Shown here: positions 42,408 through 54,048 of the stretch, one piece after another | Position numbering within the stretch: position 1 is the stretch's first letter | Layout of the letters: each line of letters opens with the position of its first letter | NCBI RefSeq assembly: GCF_003369575.1 | Contig: NZ_PIOC01000016.1 | Coordinates: forward strand, 1-64,000 | DNA length: 64,000 nucleotides | From: Oceanobacillus arenosus | Lineage (GTDB): Bacteria; Bacillota; Bacilli; Bacillales; Amphibacillaceae | Direction of reading: 5' to 3' | The notes under the pieces: generated by a model | The model's input: only the letters and a program-made list of their open reading frames with translations | What the model was told of the DNA's origin: nothing | Databases searched by the model: none | Position numbers and translations under genes: made by a program

Positions 42408-42791
42408 ATGAATTTACCAGAGGATTTATTATATTCAAAAGAACATGAATGGGTGAAAAAAGAGGGAAACAATGTTCGCATTGGTATTACTGAATTTGCA
42501 CAAGATGAGTTAGGGGATATTGTGTTTGTTGAATTACCAGAAGTCGATGATGAGGTTTCTAGTGACGAGCCATTCGGTAGTGTGGAATCAGTAAAGACTG
42601 TATCTGAATTATATGCTCCAGTTGGTGGGAAAGTTGTGGAAACAAACGAAGATTTAGATGATAATCCGGAATATGTGAATGAATCTCCATATGAAAAAGC
42701 ATGGATGGTAGTACTTGAGCTATCTGATGAATCCGAGCTTGATGAATTATTAACGGCTGAACAATATAAGGCTTTCATAGAACAGGACTAA
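42408..42791 (+). CDS. gcvH: Glycine cleavage system H protein
   Basis: The 127-residue protein contains [36 protein letters not shown] and [19 protein letters not shown], where the Lys of SVKT is the lipoylation site. It shuttles the aminomethyl group between the P, T and L proteins and in Bacillus also serves as lipoyl relay for other complexes. It is not linked to other gcv genes here, as in B. subtilis. ACGGAGGGA precedes the ATG, and a terminator follows. Confidence 0.96.
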   Translation: MNLPEDLLYSKEHEWVKKEGNNVRIGITEFAQDELGDIVFVELPEVDDEVSSDEPFGSVESVKTVSELYAPVGGKVVETNEDLDDNPEYVNESPYEKAWMVVLELSDESELDELLTAEQYKAFIEQD

Positions 42792-42796
42792 AATAA

Positions 42797-42850
42797 AAGG
42801 CTAACTGACATTTGAAAATAGTGTATAGTTAGCTTTCTTTCTATCATATA
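42797..42850 (+). terminator. Terminator after gcvH
   Basis: AAGGCTAACT (42797-42806) pairs with AGTTAGCTTT (42837-42846) with one G-T pair, then CTTT. The loop is long (30 bases). Confidence 0.55.
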
Positions 42851-42901
42851 CTAAATCAACGAAGCGTCTAGCTTGCTTACTTATATGGGGAGTGCTGTGC
42901 G

Positions 42902-43267
42902 ATGATAACAATGGGGTCAGATAAAATAATCATTGTCGAAGGATTAACCGATAAACGAAAGGTTGAGAAAGTGATTAATGACAATGTTACAATTGTCTGT
43001 ACAAACGGTACATTGGGTATTGGGCGTTTTGAAGAGCTATTAGATACGTATTGCTTAGATGAGAAAGAAGTATTTATTCTAGTTGATGAAGATAAATCAG
43101 GGTTGAAGCTAAGAAAGCAGCTTGCCCGAGAATTACCACATGCGGATCATATTTATGTGAGTAGTGAATATCGTGAGGTTGCTACAACCCCCGTGCATAT
43201 TCTTGCATCCGCATTATTAAGCAAGAATTTTCAGGTACATCCGGTATTTTTGATGCCGAATTTATAA
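42902..43267 (+). CDS. yusF: Toprim domain protein (YusF-like)
   Basis: The 121-residue stand-alone Toprim protein has KIIIVEGLTDKRKVEKVI (catalytic Glu) and VFILVDEDKSGLKLRKQLAREL (DxD-type metal motif), ending with a nucleic-acid-binding-like region. Such small primase or RNase M5-like proteins are uncharacterised. GGGGAGTG precedes the ATG. Position between gcvH and yusE is as in B. subtilis (yusF), although yusG is absent. Confidence 0.85.
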   Translation: MITMGSDKIIIVEGLTDKRKVEKVINDNVTIVCTNGTLGIGRFEELLDTYCLDEKEVFILVDEDKSGLKLRKQLARELPHADHIYVSSEYREVATTPVHILASALLSKNFQVHPVFLMPNL

Positions 43268-43285
43268 GAAGTTAAGGTGGTTAGG

Positions 43286-43600
43286 TTGCAAGAAGTAACG
43301 ACTAAACAATTAGTACAGGAAAACTATTTATTATATATTTATACGCCATTTTGTGGTACTTGTAGTGTTGCAAGAAGCATGCTTGAGAAAATTGAGTCCA
43401 TCCATAAACAAGATATATTTTATGAAATGAATGCATCCTTACATCCAGAATTTATGCAGGAGCTCAAAATTGAGAGTGTACCTTGTCTGTTAATTAAAGA
43501 GGGAAATGAAATAAAAGAAAAGGTTTATGCATTCCAATCCATTGCCAATATTTATTCATTATTGTTAGAATATAAGCCCGAATTATTTAAAGTAACATAG
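43286..43600 (+). CDS. yusE: Thioredoxin family protein (YusE-like)
   Basis: The thioredoxin-fold protein of about 104 residues contains YTPFCGTCSVARSMLEKIES with the CGTC active site and IESVPCLLIKEGNEIKEKVY with the cis-Pro. It probably reduces or isomerises disulfides in the cytoplasm; the partner is unknown. I start at the TTG at 43286 behind AAGGTGG; a GTG at 43277 overlaps that site. It is co-oriented with and 18 bases after yusF. Confidence 0.85.
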   Translation: MQEVTTKQLVQENYLLYIYTPFCGTCSVARSMLEKIESIHKQDIFYEMNASLHPEFMQELKIESVPCLLIKEGNEIKEKVYAFQSIANIYSLLLEYKPELFKVT

Positions 43601-43686
43601 ATGAGTTCATATTGCCTGCAATTGACATAATGTAACTATCATGCTAATATAATTTCATTATACTAACTAATCGAATATGTTGATAG

Positions 43687-43854
43687 CTCTTATCTTGAGC
43701 GGTGGAGGGACTGGCCCCATGATACCGCGGCAACCTTCAAGCATGGTCTGTTTGAAAGGTGCTAATTCCTGCAAAGCATTGCTTTGGCAGATGAGAGAAC
43801 ACGAGACTTTTAATATTAAACGTCCTTCTGTTCTCAATCAGAAGGGCGTTTTTT
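43687..43854 (+). ncRNA. SAM-I (S-box) riboswitch
   Basis: The aptamer spans about 43687-43797: CTCTTATCTTGAGCGGTGGA, GGGACTGGCCC, GATACCGCGGCAACCTTCAA, AAAGGTGCTAATTCCTGC and GATGAGAG. It is closed by P1 pairing of CTCTTATC with GATGAGAG. The expression platform ends in a terminator. It precedes metNPQ, the expected methionine transporter target; S-adenosylmethionine would switch the operon off. Confidence 0.95.
43819..43854 (+). terminator. SAM riboswitch terminator
   Basis: AACGTCCTTCTG (43819-43830) pairs with CAGAAGGGCGTT (43839-43850), followed by TTTT. Confidence 0.92.
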
Positions 43855-43856
43855 GG

Positions 43857-43943
43857 TAGTTAAGAAAGTATAAAATATTTCTTACTACATAAGTGCAACT
43901 AAGGCTGTCACCGAAAGGCTTGGTGACAACCAAGTTTTCTAAA
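43857..43943 (+). repeat. Two-hairpin dispersed repeat, copy 2
   Basis: This has the same order as the copy at 20285. Hairpin 1 is degenerate (TAGTTAAGAAAGT with ATTTCTTACTA), the linker CATAAGTGCAACTAA is identical, and hairpin 2 is GGCTGTCACC (43903-43912) with GGTGACAACC (43922-43931), then AAGTTTTCTAAA. It starts two bases after the SAM riboswitch T tract and ends about 50 bases before metN. Confidence 0.85.
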
Positions 43944-43991
43944 GGTATAGTAAGTTCTAAGATGTGTTATGTATTAAGAGGAGGAATCTTA

Positions 43992-45023
43992 GTGATTTCG
44001 ATTGAAGGATTAAGTAAAATTTTTAAACAAGACAATAAGCAGCTAAAGGCTGTTGACAATCTTAACTTAAAGATCAATCAAGGTGAAATATATGGCATTA
44101 TTGGTTATAGTGGCGCAGGGAAGAGTACGTTTGTCCGACTACTCAATCGCTTGGAGGAGCCTTCAAGCGGTAAGATTTTTATTGATAAACAGGAAATTAC
44201 TTCGCTAAAATCAAACGAGCTTCGACTCGCGAGAAGAGAAATAGGGATGATCTTCCAGCATTTTAATTTGCTTTGGTCACGGACGGTAAAAGAGAACATT
44301 GCTTTCCCATTAGAAATTGCGGGTATTTCCAAGGATAAGCGAGAGAAAAGGGTACAGGAATTAATTGACTTAGTGGGCTTATCTGGTAGAGAAAATGCAT
44401 ATCCATCCCAGTTGAGTGGAGGACAGAAGCAGCGAGTTGGTATCGCTCGTGCACTAGCAAATAAACCGAAAGTATTGCTTTGTGATGAAGCAACATCGGC
44501 ACTCGATCCGGAAACAACCAACTCCATCCTAGAATTATTGGTGGATATTAACGCAAAAATGAAATTGACAATTATTCTAATTACACATGAAATGCACGTA
44601 ATTCGCAAAATTTGCAATCGTGTAGCGGTAATGGAAAATGGGAAGGTTGTGGAACAAGGAGATGTCCTCGATGTCTTTCAAAAGCCGCAGCAAGCCGTTA
44701 CGAAGAAATTTGTGGAACAAGTAATGGGCAATGACGAAGATAACGAAATGATTAATCAGTTAATCGCAAATTCGACTACTGGAAAAATACTACGTCTGCA
44801 ATTTATTGGCGAATCAACAAATCAAGCATTAATAAGTGAGGTTTCACGTAAATTTAACGTTGATATCAATATATTACAAGGGAAAATTACGCAAACACAG
44901 CATGGTGCATTTGGTACGCTATATGTGCAAATGAATGGTGAGAAAGAAGTAATTGAGCAGGCTTGTCAGTTTATTGTAAATGAAACCTCAGTTGAATTGG
45001 AGGTTATTGAAAATGCTATCTGA
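43992..45023 (+). CDS. metN: Methionine ABC transporter ATP-binding protein MetN
   Basis: The 343-residue ATPase has Walker A GYSGAGKST, Q-loop IFQHFNLLWSRTV, signature LSGGQKQR, Walker B VLLCDEATSALDP and switch His LITHEMHV. The C-terminal 90 residues are the NIL/ACT-like regulatory domain (FIGESTNQALISEVSRKFNV, HGAFGTLYVQMNG) that lets methionine inhibit transport. The start is a GTG at 43992 behind GAGGAGG; the frame extends upstream into the repeat but without a ribosome site. First gene of the riboswitch-controlled metNPQ operon. Confidence 0.95.
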   Translation: MISIEGLSKIFKQDNKQLKAVDNLNLKINQGEIYGIIGYSGAGKSTFVRLLNRLEEPSSGKIFIDKQEITSLKSNELRLARREIGMIFQHFNLLWSRTVKENIAFPLEIAGISKDKREKRVQELIDLVGLSGRENAYPSQLSGGQKQRVGIARALANKPKVLLCDEATSALDPETTNSILELLVDINAKMKLTIILITHEMHVIRKICNRVAVMENGKVVEQGDVLDVFQKPQQAVTKKFVEQVMGNDEDNEMINQLIANSTTGKILRLQFIGESTNQALISEVSRKFNVDINILQGKITQTQHGAFGTLYVQMNGEKEVIEQACQFIVNETSVELEVIENAI

Positions 45024-45681
45024 TTTATTTCCAAATGTAAAAGCAGAGGATATGATTGAAGCAACCTATGAAACACTGTATATGACGATACTCTCATTAA
45101 TTGGGGTTATTATTTTTGGCATATTATTGGGATTGCTCCTTTACTTAACGAATAAGAATGGAATTTGGGAAAATAAATACATTTATCAGATTACATCGGC
45201 AGTAGTGAACATATTCCGTGCAGTGCCATTTATTATTTTGATTTTACTACTATTCCCATTTACAGGCTTTTTAATGGGAACGGTTCGTGGTCCAAATGCG
45301 GCAATACCAGCACTTATTATTGGCTCCGCACCATTCTATGCACGCTTAGTGGAAATCGCATTAGTTGAAGTTGACAAAGGTGTGGTGGAAGCTGCTAAAT
45401 CAATGGGCGCAAAAACAAAAACAATCATATTTAAGGTGTTGCTTCCAGAGTCAATGCCTGCACTAGTATCGGGTATTACGGTAACTGCAATCGCCTTAAT
45501 TGGTTATACAGCAATGGCTGGTGTCATAGGTGCTGGGGGATTAGGAAATCGCGCCCATTATTACGGTTTTATGCGTCGAGACTTTGACGTTGTAGTAGTT
45601 TGTACGATTATCATTGTAATCATTGTATTCATTTTCCAATTTATTGGAGATATGATTTCCAAACGAATCGATAAACGTTAA
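45013..45681 (+). CDS. metP: Methionine ABC transporter permease MetP
   Basis: The 222-residue permease has five helices and the EAA docking loop EAAKSMGAKTKTIIFKVLLP. YETLYMTILSLIGVIIFGI and GVIGAGGLGNRAHYYGF are typical of MetI/MetP. The ATG at 45013 lies inside the end of metN (overlap 11 bases) behind GGAGGT. It forms the membrane channel for D- and L-methionine import with MetN and MetQ. Confidence 0.94.
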   Translation: MLSDLFPNVKAEDMIEATYETLYMTILSLIGVIIFGILLGLLLYLTNKNGIWENKYIYQITSAVVNIFRAVPFIILILLLFPFTGFLMGTVRGPNAAIPALIIGSAPFYARLVEIALVEVDKGVVEAAKSMGAKTKTIIFKVLLPESMPALVSGITVTAIALIGYTAMAGVIGAGGLGNRAHYYGFMRRDFDVVVVCTIIIVIIVFIFQFIGDMISKRIDKR

Positions 45682-45749
45682 TAACATGTTATCTAGGATG
45701 TATTATCCTTTATAAATATATCATTCAATTAGAAAAGGGGAACTAAATA

Positions 45750-46598
45750 ATGAAAAAGTATTTAACTTTAATCGCACTTCTAGCTGTTTTAGTATTGGCA
45801 GCCTGTGGTGGAAGTAATTCAAAAGAAAATGATTCAACAAAAACAACGGAAGGCCAAGATGAAAATGTTGTGCTTAAAGTAGGAGCATCAAGTACGCCAC
45901 ATGCAGAAATTCTTGAGGAAGCAGTCCCATTACTTGAAGAAGAAGGGATTACACTTGAAATTGTACCCTACGAAGATTATGTGTTGCCTAATGATGACTT
46001 AGCAAATGGTGACTTGGATGCAAACTATTTCCAACATCTTCCGTTTTTAGAAGAAACAATTGGAAATACAGGATATGAACTTGAATCTATTGGTGGAATT
46101 CATGTTGAACCAATGGGTGTATATTCTCAAAACATTAAAAGTGTAGATGATATTCCGGATAGCGCTGAAGTTATCTTAAGTAATTCTGTAGCAGACCATG
46201 AACGTATTTTAAAATTATTTGAAGCAGAAGGTTTAATTACATTAGATGAAAATGCGGAAGAAATTACGATCGATAGCATTGTGGATAATCCCAAAAACTT
46301 AGTGTTTTCACCAGACTATGCACCTGAAATTTTACCAGAGTTATACCATAATGAAGCAGATGCACTTGTCGTAATTAACACAAACTATGCAATTGGTGCT
46401 GATTTAAATCCAATTGACGATGCACTCTTTATTGAAGGAGAAGAATCGGACTATGTTAATGTTATTGCCGTTCGTTCTGAGGATAAAGATGAAGAATCAT
46501 TGAAGAAGCTTGTTGATGTTCTTCAGTCTGAAGAGATTGCTAATTTTATACTAGAAAAATATAATGGTGCAATCGTTCCAGTAGGCGGTACGAAATAA
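45750..46598 (+). CDS. metQ: Methionine-binding lipoprotein MetQ
   Basis: The 282-residue precursor has a lipobox LVLAACGGSN. The NLPA-family fold contains LKVGASSTPHAEILEEAVPL, ANYFQHLPFLEE, GGIHVEPMGVYS and ADALVVINTNYAIGADLNP. It binds methionine outside the membrane and delivers it to MetPN. It is the last gene of the operon, 68 bases after metP with its own AAAGGGGA site. Confidence 0.94.
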   Translation: MKKYLTLIALLAVLVLAACGGSNSKENDSTKTTEGQDENVVLKVGASSTPHAEILEEAVPLLEEEGITLEIVPYEDYVLPNDDLANGDLDANYFQHLPFLEETIGNTGYELESIGGIHVEPMGVYSQNIKSVDDIPDSAEVILSNSVADHERILKLFEAEGLITLDENAEEITIDSIVDNPKNLVFSPDYAPEILPELYHNEADALVVINTNYAIGADLNPIDDALFIEGEESDYVNVIAVRSEDKDEESLKKLVDVLQSEEIANFILEKYNGAIVPVGGTK

Positions 46599-46695
46599 GC
46601 GTTGATTGTGGATTCGAGAGTATTCATTAGAAAATAGCAGGAAATGAACGATAGACCCTTAAAGTGTCGGTCATACTTGATGAGAGTAAACGACA

Positions 46696-46965
46696 TTGTA
46701 CTACATCGGCTTAAATCGATTTTGTCTCGAGGAACATCTTTATGTTACCATTTTAGATGTAGTCAAATCGAGAGGATGGTTCACTATTAATGGTCTGAGG
46801 TACACATCAGAAATGGAAAAGGCAATGCATCAAACGCATCATATGAGTTATGCTGAGTATGAACGGAATTTAGACAATCGTCTTATGGTTGAAGAAAGAC
46901 GGGAGAAGGACCATCATGAATGCAAAGTTTTAGCCGCCCAAGTAAATAGTAACATCCACATGTAA
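46696..46965 (+). CDS. Small hypothetical protein, possibly truncated at its N-terminus
   Basis: The frame starts with TTG and encodes 89 residues. The C-terminal two thirds look like a real protein (VVKSRGWFTINGLRYTSEME, HHMSYAEYERNLDNRLMVEE), polar and helix-rich, but the first 20 residues are not convincing and no ribosome site is visible before the TTG or internal candidates. The stop is directly followed by a dispersed repeat copy. I do not recognise the family. It could be an intact small gene with a poor start or a remnant. Confidence 0.4.
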   Translation: MYYIGLNRFCLEEHLYVTILDVVKSRGWFTINGLRYTSEMEKAMHQTHHMSYAEYERNLDNRLMVEERREKDHHECKVLAAQVNSNIHM

Positions 46966-46969
46966 ACAT

Positions 46970-47035
46970 GGAGCTGGACGTAGCTATTCTCAGTAATTAA
47001 GTTGTCCACTGCTTTCAAATTTTATAGTTTCCTAG
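46970..47035 (+). repeat. Long dispersed repeat, copy 3 (end fragment)
   Basis: GGAGCTGGACGTAGCTATTC and CAGTAATTAAGTTGTCCAC to TTTTATAGTTTCCTAG match the reverse strand of 41529-41600 nearly base for base over about 65 bases. Only this terminal part of the element is present, immediately after the small ORF ending at 46965. Confidence 0.7.
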
Positions 47036-47047
47036 ATAGTAAAAAAG

Positions 47048-47087
47048 AAATGCTGATGCTCTCAAAGAAAAGGGCATCAGCATTTTT
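47048..47087 (+). terminator. Terminator hairpin before the suf operon
   Basis: AAATGCTGATGC (47048-47059) pairs perfectly with GCATCAGCATTT (47074-47085), then TT. The remaining 290 bases up to sufC contain a TATAAT at 47309-47314 but no clear -35 or riboswitch. Confidence 0.75.
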
Positions 47088-47380
47088 GAATTGAAGGGGA
47101 GTATATGGTATCCTTACGAAGAGAGAATTCATGTTTCTGTTATCAATTAGCCTCTAATGATTATCGATTAAACGCTCCATATCTGCCTTTAAGTGATTGG
47201 GGTATATATAAGAAGAAATAATAGCGAAATACAGGATAAATACTAGGGAATCCTTTATTTGACGTTAATTGTAAATATGTTGATAATTAATTTGATTTGC
47301 TATAAGATTATAATGAGAATAGATTGATAATGGATCTCAAATCCATTTGATAAAATATATTAGTATTTGGAGGTTTTATA

Positions 47381-48172
47381 ATGGCAGGATCAGTGTTAGA
47401 AATTAAGAATCTTCATGTGTCGATTGAGGATAAAGAGATATTAAAGGGTGTAAACCTTACAATAAAGGGTGGAGAATTTCACGCCGTCATGGGACCAAAT
47501 GGAACTGGTAAATCAACATTAGCTTCAGCAATTATGGGTCATCCAAAATACGAAGTAACAGAAGGCAGCATTACACTTGATGGTGAAGATGTATTGGAAA
47601 TGGAAGTAGATGAACGTGCACGTGCAGGCCTTTTCCTTGCAATGCAATACCCAAGTGAAATTAGTGGTGTGACAACATCTGACTTCTTACGTTCAGCAAT
47701 CAATGCAAGACGTGAAGAGGGAGACGGAATTCCGTTAATGAAATTTATTAAAGAATTGGATAATGATTTAGATCTTCTAGAAATCGATCAAAACATGGCA
47801 ACACGCTACTTAAACGAAGGTTTCTCTGGTGGAGAAAAGAAACGAAATGAGATTCTTCAATTACTACAAATTAAACCAAACATAGCAATCCTTGATGAAA
47901 TTGATTCAGGATTAGATATTGATGCACTTAAAATTGTCTCAAAAGGGATTAACAAAATGCGTAGTGAGAGCTTTGGTTGCTTAATGATTACACATTACCA
48001 ACGCTTACTAAATTACATTACACCAGATTATGTTCACGTAATGATGCAAGGTCGTGTTGTGAAATCAGGTGGCCCTGAATTAGCAAAACGCTTAGAAGAT
48101 GAAGGATATGAATGGATTAAAGCAGAACTAGGGATCGAAGACACGGAAGAATCTGTAGAACAAAATGCGTAA
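47381..48172 (+). CDS. sufC: Fe-S cluster assembly ATPase SufC
   Basis: The 263-residue ABC-type ATPase has Walker A GPNGTGKST, Q-loop LAMQYPSEISGV, signature GFSGGEKKR, Walker B AILDEIDSGLD and switch His MITHYQRLL. It has the SufC-type sequence FHAVMGPNG and no membrane partner. SufC drives the SufBCD scaffold complex. It is first of sufCDSUB, the usual Firmicute order. GGAGG precedes the ATG. Confidence 0.97.
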   Translation: MAGSVLEIKNLHVSIEDKEILKGVNLTIKGGEFHAVMGPNGTGKSTLASAIMGHPKYEVTEGSITLDGEDVLEMEVDERARAGLFLAMQYPSEISGVTTSDFLRSAINARREEGDGIPLMKFIKELDNDLDLLEIDQNMATRYLNEGFSGGEKKRNEILQLLQIKPNIAILDEIDSGLDIDALKIVSKGINKMRSESFGCLMITHYQRLLNYITPDYVHVMMQGRVVKSGGPELAKRLEDEGYEWIKAELGIEDTEESVEQNA

Positions 48173-48189
48173 ATGTTAGGAGGGGTAAT

Positions 48190-51144
<2,955 letters not shown>

Positions 51145-51212
51145 GGTAAGATAATTGGAAGAAAGGAATCGCTGTTTTCTTCTAATGTAAATACCTAAGG
51201 GAGGTTTTATCA

Positions 51213-52610
51213 ATGGCGAAGAATGCACCAGAAATAGAAGAATATCAATATGGGTTCCATGATCGTGATGTTTCCGTTTTTCGTACGGAAAGAGGGTTAA
51301 CCCAAAAAGTAGTAGAAGAAATTTCAAGAATGAAAAATGAACCACAGTGGATGTTGGACTATCGTTTGAAATCATTAAAGCATTTCTATGATCGTCCAAT
51401 GCCGCAATGGGGTGGAGATCTTACGGGACTCGACTTCGATGAAATCGTCTATTATGTAAAACCATCCGAAAAGCAAGGAAAAACATGGGATGAAGTACCA
51501 GATGAAATCAAGCAAACATTTGATAAATTAGGTATCCCTGAAGCAGAGCAAAAATATTTAGCCGGTGTCTCTGCACAGTACGAATCGGAAGTAGTATACC
51601 ATAGTCTTAAAGAAGACCTTCAAGAAATGGGTATTATCTTCTTGGATACGGATACAGCATTACAAGAACACGAAGAACTTGTTAAAGAATATTTCGGAAC
51701 GGTTATCCCGTATTCAGATAATAAGTTCTCAGCATTAAACTCGGCTGTTTGGTCTGGCGGTTCATTCATTTATGTGCCAAAAGGTGTGAAAGCAACGTCA
51801 CCACTTCAAGCGTATTTCCGCATTAACTCAGAGAACATGGGACAATTTGAGAGAACCTTAATCATTGTTGATGAAGGTGCATCTGTTCACTATGTTGAAG
51901 GATGTACGGCACCAGTTTATACGACAAACTCACTTCATAGTGCAGTTGTAGAAATCGTCGTTAAGAAAGATGGCTATTGCCGTTATACAACGATTCAAAA
52001 CTGGGCAAATAACGTATATAACCTTGTAACAAAACGAGCAGTAGTTGACGCAAATGGAACAATGGAATGGATTGATGGGAACATTGGATCAAAACTTACG
52101 ATGAAATACCCTGCGATTCATTTAAGAGGTGAGGGTGCACGTGGAAACACAATCTCAATCGCGATTGCTGGTCGTGGTCAAGTGCAAGATGCAGGTGCTA
52201 AAATGTATCATTTAGCACCAAACACATCTTCATCAATTGTTTCTAAATCCTTCTCTAAGCAAGGTGGAAAAGTCTCCTATCGTGGACTAGTACATTTTGG
52301 ACGTAAAGCAGATGGATCTCGTTCGAATATTGAGTGTGATACGCTTATTCTCGATAATGAATCAACATCGGATACGATTCCATATAATGAAATTTACAAT
52401 GATAATATTTCATTGGAGCATGAAGCGAAAGTTTCTAAAGTATCAGAAGAGCAACTATTCTACTTGATGAGCAGAGGCTTATCTGAACAAGAAGCTACGG
52501 AAATGATTGTAATGGGCTTCATTGAGCCATTTACAAAAGAACTTCCAATGGAATACGCGGTTGAAATGAATCGCTTAATCAAATTCGAAATGGAAGGTTC
52601 GATTGGATAA
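51213..52610 (+). CDS. sufB: Fe-S cluster scaffold SufB
   Basis: The 465-residue scaffold contains [60 protein letters not shown] with the scaffold Cys, [20 protein letters not shown] and [12 protein letters not shown]. It is the full-length last gene of sufCDSUB and ends in [15 protein letters not shown] precedes the ATG. A perfect 15-bp terminator follows. A decayed copy of its last codons and terminator is present at 58440-58530. Confidence 0.97.
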   Translation: MAKNAPEIEEYQYGFHDRDVSVFRTERGLTQKVVEEISRMKNEPQWMLDYRLKSLKHFYDRPMPQWGGDLTGLDFDEIVYYVKPSEKQGKTWDEVPDEIKQTFDKLGIPEAEQKYLAGVSAQYESEVVYHSLKEDLQEMGIIFLDTDTALQEHEELVKEYFGTVIPYSDNKFSALNSAVWSGGSFIYVPKGVKATSPLQAYFRINSENMGQFERTLIIVDEGASVHYVEGCTAPVYTTNSLHSAVVEIVVKKDGYCRYTTIQNWANNVYNLVTKRAVVDANGTMEWIDGNIGSKLTMKYPAIHLRGEGARGNTISIAIAGRGQVQDAGAKMYHLAPNTSSSIVSKSFSKQGGKVSYRGLVHFGRKADGSRSNIECDTLILDNESTSDTIPYNEIYNDNISLEHEAKVSKVSEEQLFYLMSRGLSEQEATEMIVMGFIEPFTKELPMEYAVEMNRLIKFEMEGSIG

Positions 52611-52616
52611 AACCTT

Positions 52617-52654
52617 AAAACCCTTGTCACAATAATGTTTGTGACAAGGGTTTT
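52617..52654 (+). terminator. Terminator after the suf operon
   Basis: A perfect 15-bp stem, AAAACCCTTGTCACA (52617-52631) with TGTGACAAGGGTTTT (52640-52654), has an 8-base loop. Confidence 0.9.
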
Positions 52655-52788
52655 AAGTTTGGTTTTATTTGTTTGTGCTATGTAAATAACTTTGGAGAAT
52701 ATGCGAAATTGAAATAAATTCTTATCATTGATGAAAAAGTGGATCCATTTTATCTCTTTGGATATGTTTCCCTAAGGGGGTGTTTCGT

Positions 52789-52864
52789 TGAAAAAGGACT
52801 TAATTAAGGTAAGCGTCAAATAATCGCTTATCCTGATTTTGGATAATGCGGTATTTGACGCTTA
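52789..52864 (+). other. Mini-ORF overlapping a long imperfect hairpin
   Basis: TTG at 52789 behind AAGGGGGTG begins an 11-codon ORF (MKKDLIKVSVK) ending at 52824. Its last codons form the left arm of a hairpin with 24-base arms: TAAGCGTCAAATA (52810-52822) pairs perfectly with TATTTGACGCTTA (52852-52864), with inner CTTATCC/GGATAAT pairing. No T tract follows. It may be a dispersed repeat, an insertion remnant or a leader-peptide attenuator for the next gene. Confidence 0.4.
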
Positions 52865-52929
52865 CATTTCAAACAATCCTTACACGAACACAGGTATTGA
52901 AAATAACAGGAGCATTGGAGGTATGAGAT

Positions 52930-53367
52930 ATGAAAATCAATAGAATAGATCATGTGAGTATAAACGTAAATGATCTCTCAGAGGCTAAAGCGTTCTTTCT
53001 TGATTTAGGACTTGAAGTGCAAGCGGAATGGGAATTGGATGGAGAACAATTGGACAAAATAGTTGGGCTTAATGATGTTAAAACGGCATGTGTAGGATTG
53101 GGGATGCCAGATGGTCAGGTATGGATAGAGCTAGTCAAATTTTATACGCCGTCAGATGAAAAAGATATTCAGCAACCTTTTGCAAATACGCTGGGTATCC
53201 GACATATTTGTTTTGCTGTTGAAGATATTGAAGCTATTGTTTCAAAGTTGAAAAGGAAGGGCACGGAAATCTTTAGTGAGATACAGCAATATGAAGAAAG
53301 TTATAAGTTATGCTATGTCCGTGGTCCAGAGGGAATTATTTTAGAGTTGGCGGAGAAAATCAGATAA
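52930..53367 (+). CDS. VOC-superfamily (glyoxalase/dioxygenase fold) protein
   Basis: The 145-residue single-chain VOC protein has two beta-alpha-beta-beta-beta modules: INRIDHVSINVNDLSEAKAF and FFLDLGL in module 1, LGIRHICFAVEDIEAIVSKL and RGPEGIILELAEKI in module 2, with His and Glu in the usual metal-ligand positions. It could be a methylmalonyl-CoA-epimerase-like enzyme, a lyase or a resistance protein; the substrate cannot be read. GGAGGTATGAG precedes the ATG. First gene past the suf terminator in the accessory segment. Confidence 0.82.
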   Translation: MKINRIDHVSINVNDLSEAKAFFLDLGLEVQAEWELDGEQLDKIVGLNDVKTACVGLGMPDGQVWIELVKFYTPSDEKDIQQPFANTLGIRHICFAVEDIEAIVSKLKRKGTEIFSEIQQYEESYKLCYVRGPEGIILELAEKIR

Positions 53368-53430
53368 ATATTGAAAGGGACCTTAAATGATTTAGATCTC
53401 TAACTTTAAAGAATTCTTCTCAAACGAACA

Positions 53431-53490
53431 GGTGCTTTAACACAACAAGTAGCCCGTCTAGGAAATCCATCTTTAGCTAACATGACAGGT
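53431..53490 (+). repeat. Degenerate 60-bp repeat, copy 1
   Basis: GGTGCTTTAACACAACAAGT, then AGCCCGTCTAGGAAATCCATC and TTTAGCTAACATGACAGG. It aligns without large gaps to 54377-54437. Both follow small genes in the accessory segment. Confidence 0.5.
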
Positions 53491-53550
53491 TAGTGGAAGA
53501 AGAAACTTAGGATAGAGTATTTCCGACTATAAATAATGGGGGATATTACA

Positions 53551-53937
53551 TTGACTAAAAAGTTATTTTACGTACTGATTGCATCAGCGTTATTAATGAT
53601 TAGTGGATGTTCTAATGAAGGGGAAACAACCACAGTAACAATTGATAGTATCGATGCTGAAGAAGTCCTTAAATTGAATCCTGATGCTGATATTTTCCAG
53701 TATGATGGAGTAATTTATAAAACAAATATCGATTGGGTTGAAGAATTGTCTTTAACAAAAGACGTTCAAATTGGTGATATAGTAACAAGAAATGATGCTA
53801 ATACAGATTTTAATGATGAAATGTCGAATAAACTTCCTGTTGGTGCAAAGATTTTTTCAGCCAAAGAAAGAGAAGATATTTTACTTGTTGAAGTTAATGA
53901 AGAAACTTTGAAATACCTCGCAATCGTTGAAGGGTAA
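53551..53937 (+). CDS. Small lipoprotein, unknown function
   Basis: The 128-residue precursor has signal peptide LFYVLIASALLMISGCSNEG with a lipobox Cys. The mature domain (about 110 residues) is acidic and includes KLNPDADIFQYDGVIYKTNI, DIVTRNDANTDFNDEMSNKL and VGAKIFSAKEREDILLVEV. The pattern of a buried NPDADIFQ motif suggests a small beta-rich domain seen in other Bacillus lipoproteins, but I cannot name it. I start at the TTG at 53551 behind GGGGGAT rather than the ATG within that site. Confidence 0.75.
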   Translation: MTKKLFYVLIASALLMISGCSNEGETTTVTIDSIDAEEVLKLNPDADIFQYDGVIYKTNIDWVEELSLTKDVQIGDIVTRNDANTDFNDEMSNKLPVGAKIFSAKEREDILLVEVNEETLKYLAIVEG

Positions 53938-54048
53938 ATCAATTGGATGTTATTCAATAAACTGGTGCATTACTGAAATAATGTATTGTACTCTATATTC
54001 TATTAATGCAACAGAAGAGTTGAATAATAAAAAATATGATAAACGGTA

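Noticed and set aside
43677-43859. 60-residue plus-strand ORF upstream of metN
   Set aside because: It covers the SAM-I riboswitch; the S-box consensus explains the sequence conservation.
47280-47314. Sigma-A promoter for the suf operon
   Set aside because: TTGATA and TATAAT are both present but separated by 23 bases, too far for a normal promoter; I could not define one with confidence.
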